31,836 nucleotides of DNA from Candidatus Poseidoniaceae archaeon (GTDB taxonomy: Archaea > Thermoplasmatota > Poseidoniia > Poseidoniales > Poseidoniaceae), in contig CASICT010000011.1 in NCBI GenBank assembly GCA_949373265.1, positions 1-31,836 on the forward strand, read 5' to 3'. A program made the position numbers and the translations under genes. Below are positions 1 to 5,829 of the stretch, one piece after another (positions within the stretch are counted from its first letter, which is position 1; the number at the start of each line of letters is the position of its first letter). The notes beneath the pieces are model-generated. The model saw only the letters and a list, made by a program, of their open reading frames with translations. It had not been told where the DNA came from and searched no databases.

Positions 1-42
1 ATGCAGGCTATAGATGACTATCAGAATGGTATTTTGGCTTGA
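1..42 (+). CDS. Possible C-terminal tail of an upstream gene (partial)
   Basis: Frame 1 is open from the window edge for 13 codons (ending NGILA) to a TGA at 40-42. The other two plus frames stop sooner. It could be the end of a gene lying outside the window, but nothing in it is recognisable and the minus strand is also open here, so the call is weak. Confidence 0.15.
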   Translation: MQAIDDYQNGILA

Positions 43-69
43 CTAGATACTCTTTCGCTTTGGGAAGTC

Positions 70-105
70 CTCATATAGCAAAGGTCAGTCGGCGGACTGT
101 TCACC
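70..105 (+). promoter_or_regulatory. Promoter of the L41e/tRNA-Trp unit: TATA box plus dyad
   Basis: A TATA-like CTCATATA at 70-77 is followed two bases later by AAAGGT and then by the inverted repeat CAGTC-GGCG-GACTG at 86-99, just before the L41e ATG at 106. Archaeal transcription usually starts about 22-27 nt after the TATA box, so the start would fall near 98-104. The mRNA would be nearly leaderless and the dyad would lie between TATA and the start site, a typical repressor position. The same arrangement, 29 of 34 bases identical, occurs before the L3 operon at 16485-16518. Confidence 0.7.
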
Positions 106-213
106 ATGAAGCGAGGTTCCAGAGCGTGGAAGAAGACTGGTAATCAGCGATGGAAGTGGCGCAAGAAGAAGCTACGCCGTCGTAAGCGTGCTCGCCGACA
201 GGCTAAGCAATGA
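106..213 (+). CDS. rpl41e: Large ribosomal subunit protein L41e
   Basis: A 35-residue, extremely basic peptide. It starts MKRGSRAW and continues with WRKKKLRRRKRARRQ, which matches the single Arg/Lys-rich helix of archaeal and eukaryotic L41e (usually about 25-37 residues). In the ribosome L41e lies at the subunit interface. The reading frame runs from the ATG just behind a strong promoter element to a TGA only 19 nt before the tRNA-Trp gene, which suggests co-transcription. The promoter shared with the L3 operon supports a ribosomal role. The peptide is so short and biased in composition that homology cannot be proven from similarity alone. The promoter and the WRKK core make the call good. 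Confidence 0.75.
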   Translation: MKRGSRAWKKTGNQRWKWRKKKLRRRKRARRQAKQ

Positions 214-232
214 TGCTGAACAGTAACAACAG

Positions 233-420
233 GGGAGTATAGTATAACCTGGTAGTATTGCTGGCTCCAATTGCAGGGAATGATGACGGTGACTCTAACG
301 ATTGATGCATAATCAATTGTAAGACCACTTTTTATTCCTCTCCAGCCGTACACAAAAAACACTTAGTGGCGGATCAGAAGATACCAGCCGGTCGGGGTTC
401 AAATCCCTGTGCTCCCACCA
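233..420 (+). tRNA. trnW: tRNA-Trp (anticodon CCA) with intron, CCA tail encoded
   Basis: The two exons fold into a complete cloverleaf. The acceptor stem GGGAGTA (233-239) pairs with TGCTCCC. The D stem is GTAT/GTAT with two G-T pairs and the GG of the D loop at 251-252. The anticodon stem GCTGG (260-264) pairs with CCAGC (384-388). The T stem is CGGGG/CCCTG around TTCAAAT. The anticodon CCA at 267-269 follows T33. Discriminator A417 and an encoded CCA end the gene. An intron of about 112 nt (271-382) sits at the canonical 37/38 position, as in most euryarchaeal tRNA-Trp genes. The exact splice sites are inferred, because the bulge-helix-bulge has at least one mismatch. Confidence 0.93.
271..382 (+). 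ncRNA. tRNA-Trp intron, possible C/D-box guide RNA
   Basis: In many Euryarchaeota the tRNA-Trp intron is itself a C/D-box RNA that guides 2'-O-methylation of its own tRNA. Here a perfect box C heptamer ATGATGA lies at 280-286, and a weaker C'-like TTGATGC at 302-308. No canonical box D CTGA is visible near the 3' end, and I found no clear guide match to the tRNA. ATTGAT (301-306) and ATCAAT can form a small hairpin instead. The intron itself is well supported; the guide-RNA role is a family-based guess. Confidence 0.4.
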
Positions 421-440
421 TTATCACTTTCATTTTTCTA
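421..440 (+). terminator. Possible oligo-T terminator after tRNA-Trp
   Basis: Immediately after the encoded CCA the sequence is T-rich and contains a run of five T at 433-437 and a TTT at 428-430. Archaeal RNA polymerase terminates at such T-tracts. The next gene starts 78 nt after the tRNA. Confidence 0.4.
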
Positions 441-497
441 ATCTGCTAACCAACATGTTGATGTTAGGTGCGCTCTTGAATCAGGAAAGGGAAGTAT

Positions 498-995
498 ATG
501 CGTCGCGGGTTCTCACTACTTTGTTTGGTTCTATTCTTGGCACCACTGACCGGATCATTGGGTGATGGTGATGATTCAGATTCTCAATGGAGTACCATAA
601 TTCCACAGATGACTCCGGTTTTTCATGAAGAAATAGATTGGTGGGAGAGAACCACCGTGGATTCCAATCGAAATGGAATCTTTGATTCACTTGAGACCCT
701 AGAAGGCCCAGTCGGAGTCGGCCTGTCCTATGGCCGAGATGTAGCCGACTCAGATGTCGCACTACTCGAATCGATGGGCTATGAAATCACAGATGTCATC
801 GAGTCGGTAGACGCGGTACTTCTCGGATGTAATCGATTCCTCAGACGTCTGGGACTCTATCTCAAACTCGAAGGTGTGGTGATGGTTGAACGCTACGGTC
901 AAGTTGTACTGTGGGGGGATGTTCAAACTCCTAATATCAAGGCAGAGCCATCAGAAGTGTATCCGCATGCAGCGTGGAATCACAGTCACCTATGA
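498..995 (+). CDS. Secreted subtilisin-like protease, N-terminal fragment
   Basis: First part of a broken S8 serine protease. Residues 1-21 are a signal peptide (basic MRRG, hydrophobic core, small residues before the likely cleavage site). Residues 55-66 form a textbook 12-residue EF-hand loop (D55, N57, N59, G60, D63, E66), so this region probably binds calcium. Residues 70-155 resemble a subtilase propeptide. The frame stops soon after SEVYPHAAW, exactly where the catalytic domain should begin; its aspartate motif continues in another frame. A purine-rich AGGAAAGGGAAG 5-16 nt before the ATG could be a weak ribosome site. The gene continues, out of frame, to 2648. Confidence 0.7.
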   Translation: MRRGFSLLCLVLFLAPLTGSLGDGDDSDSQWSTIIPQMTPVFHEEIDWWERTTVDSNRNGIFDSLETLEGPVGVGLSYGRDVADSDVALLESMGYEITDVIESVDAVLLGCNRFLRRLGLYLKLEGVVMVERYGQVVLWGDVQTPNIKAEPSEVYPHAAWNHSHL

Positions 996-1260
996 GGTGG
1001 ATGCGGGAATTAATATCGCTATGGTTGACACAGGAGTACCGACAACGAGCATCCAGGCCTGAATCAGACAAGTTTGTAGCAGGCTATGATGCGGTTTGTT
1101 TCCTTGCATTCACAGACCCAGACTGTGTCTCTAGCAGGGGGTACTAGAGCAAACCGATGGGTCGTTCGACCCAGATGACGGAAATCAACACGGAACCGCT
1201 TGCATGGGAATGGCTAGCAGCAACCGGTTTGGATGCCAATGGGGAGCAAACTGGGCACGA
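960..1260 (+). pseudogene. Frame-disrupted stretch of the subtilase carrying the catalytic Asp and His
   Basis: All three plus frames are used in turn. The catalytic Asp motif (IAMVDTGV, GAC at 1027-1029) is in one frame, DNEHPGL from 1041 in the next, KFVAGYDAV from 1070 in the third, then the catalytic His motif (GNQHGTACMGM, CAC at 1189-1191), then AATGLDANGEQT from 1217, and finally the downstream frame at EAAPNAS. Six frame changes occur in about 280 nt, yet the amino acids between them are well conserved. That pattern fits base-calling or assembly errors better than evolutionary decay. If the changes are real, the gene is dead. Confidence 0.8.
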
Positions 1261-2648
1261 AGGAAGCTGCACCTAATGCAAGTCTGATCGATGTCAGGAT
1301 CGGTACAGATGCAGGGGCAGGTCCGTTCGAAAACTACCTTCTTCCGCAGGAGTTCTATGAGTCTGCAATGAATGGTCTACAATGGATAATTGACAATAAA
1401 GACACAGCATGGCCAGGAGTAGATGAAAGCCTGTATGGAATTGATATCATATCTCTATCTTGGGGAATTACTAGCCATGAAGGCGGTGGCAGTGATGGCG
1501 AAGACATGCATTCTCGTATTCTCAACGAGGCAACTCTTGCTGGTGTAACCGTAAGTGTGGCTGCAGGGAATGATGGTCCTAGTAATGATGGATTATCAGG
1601 AATGGGCTCTTCCTCACTATCTATCACCGTTGGTGCAACAGATGATATGAATACAATCGACAGAGATGATGATACGATTGCTGGATATTCAAGTCGTGGT
1701 CCACGTAGAGATAATGGTGATTCCAATCCAATCGATGAAATGAAGCCAGATGTTACAGCACCTGGTTCTAACATTATTCAGGCTGAGGCTTGTATTACTT
1801 CAGGAGGATGCAATAACTTCCTTGGAGGGGATGCTGCAGATAATGGCTACACTGGTCGTGGTTCGGGAACTTCCTATGCAACTCCTGCAGTCAGTGGAGT
1901 TATTGCTTTGATGATGGAATCGAATGATGAAATAGGACCACTTGTCATAAGAGATATACTTCGTTCAACAGCGACCAGAATGGGTCCTGCGTCTCAGCCA
2001 GAACATGATCCTCATTGGAACGTAGACTTCGGATGGGGCTTAGTCGATGCTCATGATGCAGTTTGGACTGCACGTTATCTAAATGATACTGGAATCGATA
2101 CTTCAACAATGAATCTTGATCTTCAAGTCCATATTGAAAACATCTCTTCCGAGGGCACATTGAACACATATACAGGTCAAGCATGGAGTCGCGGTGATGT
2201 ATTGGAAATGATTCAATATTCCGTCGATGGAGGAGATACTTGGACTGAAGTAATGTATGAATCTGTAAATGGTACTATGAGTACATACGAGTCTTTCCAA
2301 TTCCAATTTAGTGTAGATACAGATGTCTTACCTGAGGGCTACAACATGATAATTGTCAGGGGAGTAGACGAATCAGGAGCATCTTCGATGGTTTCTTGGG
2401 ATTCTGTAATTGGAGGAGGAAACTTGGAATCTCTAGGTAGTGGCGATTCAATCGGTCGAATGATGTTCATTGGCGTTGTAGGAATAGCAATACTTGTATT
2501 CGGTGCTTTTGTTGCGATTCAACAACGAGAAGATGAACCGTTCGGATATACGGTTGTACAAAATGATGGTGAAGAAAATCTACCTGTTGACGATGAACCA
2601 TTGGTTGCAACATTAGTCGATGATGACTTAGATGGCACCTCATCTTGA
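1233..2648 (+). CDS. Subtilisin-like serine protease (S8), C-terminal part with membrane anchor
   Basis: Carries the rest of the S8 catalytic domain. The oxyanion-hole asparagine is in SVAAGNDGP (N113 from this ATG) and the nucleophile serine in GSGTSYATPAVSG (S214). True family sequence begins at EAAPNAS, so the ATG at 1233 is only the first in-frame ATG, not the gene start. After the catalytic domain come about 150 residues of beta-rich sequence. A single membrane segment (about residues 410-430, FIGVVGIAILVFGAFVAI) is followed by an acidic cytoplasmic tail. With the N-terminal fragment (498-995) it would form a cell-surface protease anchored at its C terminus, probably degrading external proteins. 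Its end overlaps the aminotransferase start by 17 nt. Confidence 0.85.
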   Translation: MPMGSKLGTKEAAPNASLIDVRIGTDAGAGPFENYLLPQEFYESAMNGLQWIIDNKDTAWPGVDESLYGIDIISLSWGITSHEGGGSDGEDMHSRILNEATLAGVTVSVAAGNDGPSNDGLSGMGSSSLSITVGATDDMNTIDRDDDTIAGYSSRGPRRDNGDSNPIDEMKPDVTAPGSNIIQAEACITSGGCNNFLGGDAADNGYTGRGSGTSYATPAVSGVIALMMESNDEIGPLVIRDILRSTATRMGPASQPEHDPHWNVDFGWGLVDAHDAVWTARYLNDTGIDTSTMNLDLQVHIENISSEGTLNTYTGQAWSRGDVLEMIQYSVDGGDTWTEVMYESVNGTMSTYESFQFQFSVDTDVLPEGYNMIIVRGVDESGASSMVSWDSVIGGGNLESLGSGDSIGRMMFIGVVGIAILVFGAFVAIQQREDEPFGYTVVQNDGEENLPVDDEPLVATLVDDDLDGTSS

Positions 2649-3822
2649 AAAGAGGACTCGTAGTCGACAAGGTATGCGTGGCTTCTCCAAGAGAGCATTA
2701 GACATCCAGCCTACTGGCGTTCGCAAGATGTTTGACATGGCTGGTGATGATGTAATTTCATTCGGTCTTGGTGAACCAGACTTCCAACCTCCAGATATAG
2801 CAATCGAAGCGATGTATCAAGCTATGAAAGATGGCCACAACAAGTATACTACGACTGCAGGTTTACCTGCATTGAGGAGTAAAATCGCACAATCATGGGA
2901 CCATTTGTCTCCTGGCCTTGACGAGAACAATGTATGTATGACAATGAGTGGAACGAATGCTCTGCTTACCATCTTTGGTTCATTGGTTGATCAGGGAAAG
3001 AACGTCTTACTGCCTGAACCATATTTCCCACTTTATGGACCTGATGTTGGACTTTGGGGCGGAGAACCTAGATTTTATAAGTGCTTATTCGAGAACGAGT
3101 TTGTTCCAACAATAGAGCATCTTGAAAGTTTAGTAGATGATGATACAGTAGCAATTCTCTACAATTTCCCATCTAACCCAACCGGTGCAACAATTACTCC
3201 TGCTCAAAGAGACGCATTACTTGAATTTGCTCAAAAGAATGACTTGTGGGTGATTACTGATGAAGTATATGACAGAATAGTTTTCGATGGAGAACATGTT
3301 TCCTTTGTTGGTAGCGATGATGATAGAGTGATATTGATTAATTCATTCTCCAAGACTTTCGCTATGACCGGCTGGAGAATTGGATATATTATGTCGGCTA
3401 ATAAAGAGGCTATGTCACAGATGACTAAGCTTCAATATTACATTACTGCATGTTCTAATGATGCCATGCAGTATGCTGTTTTATCTGCTTTCGAGAACGC
3501 TAATGATTATCCTGACAAAATGTGTGCAGAATTCAAAGAGAGAAGAGACTTGATTTGTTCTCGTCTCAATTCTATGCCGGGAGTACAATGCCATGTGCCA
3601 GAAGGCGCATTCTACGTTTTCCCTAAGGTAGATGTCCCTGGTATGTCGAGTGAAGAAGTAGCAATGGAACTGCTCAAGGGCGGTGTTCTGTGTTCACCGG
3701 GTAGTGCGTTTGGAAAATCGGGTGAAGGTCATTTACGATTTGCATATACGATTTCCCGTGAAGATATCTCACGTGGAATGGACAAAACTGAAGCCGTTCT
3801 GAAGAGATTACGTGGCGAATGA
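2632..3822 (+). CDS. PLP-dependent class I aminotransferase (aspartate aminotransferase-like)
   Basis: Fold-type I aminotransferase that moves an amino group between an amino acid and a 2-oxo acid. Visible motifs, numbered from the first ATG, are GLGEPDF (substrate loop), YNFPSNPTGA (N182), ITDEVYDRI (D210, Y213), the PLP lysine K241 in NSFSKTFAMTGWRIGY, and the carboxylate-binding arginine in HLRFAYT near the C terminus. The 396 residues are slightly long for the family. An internal ATG at 2674 (MRGFSKRALDIQP) gives the more usual N terminus, and neither start has a clear Shine-Dalgarno site. The reading frame overlaps the protease end, so the two are probably co-transcribed. Substrate cannot be told from sequence; aspartate, alanine and aromatic acids are all possible. 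Confidence 0.9.
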   Translation: MAPHLEKRTRSRQGMRGFSKRALDIQPTGVRKMFDMAGDDVISFGLGEPDFQPPDIAIEAMYQAMKDGHNKYTTTAGLPALRSKIAQSWDHLSPGLDENNVCMTMSGTNALLTIFGSLVDQGKNVLLPEPYFPLYGPDVGLWGGEPRFYKCLFENEFVPTIEHLESLVDDDTVAILYNFPSNPTGATITPAQRDALLEFAQKNDLWVITDEVYDRIVFDGEHVSFVGSDDDRVILINSFSKTFAMTGWRIGYIMSANKEAMSQMTKLQYYITACSNDAMQYAVLSAFENANDYPDKMCAEFKERRDLICSRLNSMPGVQCHVPEGAFYVFPKVDVPGMSSEEVAMELLKGGVLCSPGSAFGKSGEGHLRFAYTISREDISRGMDKTEAVLKRLRGE

Positions 3823-4402
3823 CATGTGGAGTTTATTTTTGGAATTTCTCTTAGGAGCTTTTTTGGCTCATTTGATAATTAGAGTTCCTTTCTTGACATT
3901 TCCAAGACTTAGTGCTTGGAATAACCAATTCAACCCTCACCCGCACTCGATATATGTTGATGCTCACCTTATCCAGAGAGTATTGCATATGCGCTTATTC
4001 TATTGGCTAGGATTATTGTTCGCTATAATCCCGTTATTTTTCGGATGGATCAGTCTTGAGTATGGCTCATCACCTCTTGGTTTCGGGATGTGGACTGTTT
4101 CTGGTTGGCTCATTCTCTCTCGAGTAACGGCTTTAGTAGCAGGTGGAGAATCGCCATGGACAAAGGAACTTGCTATGCGTTTACAGATTGTAAGGAATGT
4201 TTCTGATTCTGATGATTCATGCTGTAACTTCCCTAATCCCGTTTGGGAAGTAACTGCTGTTCGTTGTTCGGTTTGTAGTAAAAACCTTCTCAATGTCTCA
4301 AGGCCAGATTTAGGAAGAAAGCGTAGTGATGGCTGGATTATGGGCTTTGTTAGATTGATTCTAACCGACGGTAGACCAATAGTTGCTAATGAAGAAGAGT
4401 AA
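3812..4402 (+). CDS. Orphan membrane protein with three predicted helices and paired cysteines
   Basis: Not recognised. The protein has up to 196 residues. There are three hydrophobic segments: residues about 5-27 (SLFLEFLLGAFLAHLIIRV), 62-82 (LFYWLGLLFAIIPLFFGWISL) and 91-112. A C-terminal soluble part follows with CC at about 137-138 and a CSVC pair about 15 residues on, which together could form a small metal-binding knuckle. The GTG start at 3812 overlaps the aminotransferase end by 11 nt; ATG 3824 is an alternative that starts MWSLFLEF. The gene ends on the base before the stop codon of the convergent gene at 4403, leaving no spacer. Function unknown. Confidence 0.7.
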   Translation: MANDMWSLFLEFLLGAFLAHLIIRVPFLTFPRLSAWNNQFNPHPHSIYVDAHLIQRVLHMRLFYWLGLLFAIIPLFFGWISLEYGSSPLGFGMWTVSGWLILSRVTALVAGGESPWTKELAMRLQIVRNVSDSDDSCCNFPNPVWEVTAVRCSVCSKNLLNVSRPDLGRKRSDGWIMGFVRLILTDGRPIVANEEE

Positions 4403-5674
4403 CTAATCGAACATTGACCCGAATCCTTCGAATCCGGAATCTTCCTCTTCTTGAGGTAATTCTACATTTTGAGCAACATCACCTGCAAATTTAGTTTCAT
4501 CTACGAATGAAAAGGTATCACTTGTTGTTGAAACAACATCCATTCCGCTGTTCATTGCCTGTGGTGCGGAGTTCGTGGCTGCAATTGCCGTAGTTCCGGC
4601 AGTCTGTGCCTTTGCAGCAATACCTGAAGCAGCGGTTGCAGCAATACCAATACCAATTCCAACCGTTGCACCTGCTACGGCTCCAACAATTCTTCCGGCA
4701 GATACAATTGCTCCCCCGTCACCTTCTTGCTCAGGTGATTTAATTTCGACTTCATCACCAATACGCATCCACTCCGGTGGTGTACCCGAGCCTCCTCCTA
4801 AGCATGCCAATGTAGTAAATGCTGCAAGTGGCATAACTGCTAATGCAGTAAGAAGGTCAAGGAATGATGTATCTGGAACACTTCCTATTCGAAGGAAATC
4901 TTCCATGAAGGATTGTTCAAGATTTAGATTATGGGTGACGTCCGCTCCTACCCACGAAAGAACGATTACACTTGCTAGACGTCCCATTAGCCATAGGACC
5001 AAAACTGGTGCAAGCCATGATAATTTAGTCATTGAAATTAACCAACGTCTGGTAAATGCAGCAATTGTGATGTGTTTGCGTGCAAATTTGGGGAACACTC
5101 TCATCACCATAATTAGTACAATTAGATAACAAGCCATTGCAACCTCCAATCTTCGATTTGATCTAATCCACTCTTCAGGAATGAATATGACAAATCCGAG
5201 TGGTATTACTACCAACAATAACTGGAATGGAATGGCAAGTAAAACCAGTCCTCCATGTGTTGATAGTAAGGAATGTCTTTTGAGAATTCTATCGCTGACC
5301 ATCACTGTTAATTTTGCATGAGGCGACTTTGCATGGTTTCTTCGAGAATTACGTAATCCTGCCGCATCTCTTTTCGACCGTGTCAGGCCTAATGCCGCTC
5401 TCCATCCTCCTTTTTCTACAACCGAGATAGGTGTGAATCCACCAAATAACAACGCTAGCAGCAATGCTAGCATTCCGTATGCAAGTGATGCTGTGATAAT
5501 CCACGGAATCATTTGTGATTGGAATGACATGGTGAAGTTTTCAGAAGCATATTGGAAATCAATCAAGTAAGTAATTGAAAATGCGGCCATAGGGGTGAGG
5601 AATATTTGGCAGAAAACAAGCCCTGTCAACCAGAGCCGAGCCGCTAGGGGCCCTTTGTCCGAGTACTCACCCAC
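4403..5674 (-). CDS. Orphan polytopic membrane protein with Gly/Ala-rich C-terminal segment
   Basis: Not recognised; 423 residues from a GTG start. Hydrophobic segments lie near residues 10-36, 53-73, 139-165, 177-196, 217-240 and 268-288, so about six membrane helices. Between helices 2 and 3 is a basic loop rich in Arg and Lys (residues 84-120). After the last helix comes a very Gly/Ala-rich stretch (GAVAGATVGIGIGIAATAASG, roughly residues 330-350) resembling a glycine-zipper segment. The protein ends in an acidic, Phe/Gly tail (EEEDSGFEGFGSMFD). No Shine-Dalgarno site precedes the GTG, so the mRNA may be leaderless. It is divergent from the large surface protein across a repeat-rich spacer. 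Confidence 0.75.
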   Translation of the reverse strand: MGEYSDKGPLAARLWLTGLVFCQIFLTPMAAFSITYLIDFQYASENFTMSFQSQMIPWIITASLAYGMLALLLALLFGGFTPISVVEKGGWRAALGLTRSKRDAAGLRNSRRNHAKSPHAKLTVMVSDRILKRHSLLSTHGGLVLLAIPFQLLLVVIPLGFVIFIPEEWIRSNRRLEVAMACYLIVLIMVMRVFPKFARKHITIAAFTRRWLISMTKLSWLAPVLVLWLMGRLASVIVLSWVGADVTHNLNLEQSFMEDFLRIGSVPDTSFLDLLTALAVMPLAAFTTLACLGGGSGTPPEWMRIGDEVEIKSPEQEGDGGAIVSAGRIVGAVAGATVGIGIGIAATAASGIAAKAQTAGTTAIAATNSAPQAMNSGMDVVSTTSDTFSFVDETKFAGDVAQNVELPQEEEDSGFEGFGSMFD

Positions 5675-5766
5675 GATTGTATCCAGACTCTATGCTTCAC
5701 AAAGGTTGCCCTTCATTTTGGTCTCTTCAAGGCGATTGAAACGGTAGTTGTGCTCATCCATCTCAT

Positions 5767-5821
5767 TGTCCCCTACGGGGACATGGGAAGGGGACATTCA
5801 TATGCGAAACGAATGTCGCAT
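5767..5821. promoter_or_regulatory. Cluster of overlapping inverted repeats in the divergent spacer
   Basis: The 150-nt gap between the two divergent starts holds three dyads within 55 nt. TGTCCCC-TAC-GGGGACA spans 5767-5783. A second copy of GGGGACAT at 5790-5797 could pair with the same left arm. GACATTC (5793-5799) pairs with GAATGTC (5811-5817). ATGCGA (5802-5807) pairs with TCGCAT (5816-5821). The last two overlap and so are mutually exclusive as RNA hairpins. They sit directly upstream of the surface-protein start, where a repressor operator or a switchable 5' leader would be expected. Confidence 0.5.
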
Positions 5822-5829
5822 GGTTGTTG

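Noticed and set aside
4575..5129. 184-codon plus-strand reading frame rich in Ala, Pro and Ile
   Set aside because: It is antisense to the Gly/Ala-rich part of the membrane protein at 4403-5674; the composition is what that region's codon bias produces on the other strand.
5685..5715. Third copy of the ribosomal promoter element near CACAAAGGTTGCC
   Set aside because: Only AAAGGT is shared; the TATA spacing and the AGTC/GACT dyad are missing.
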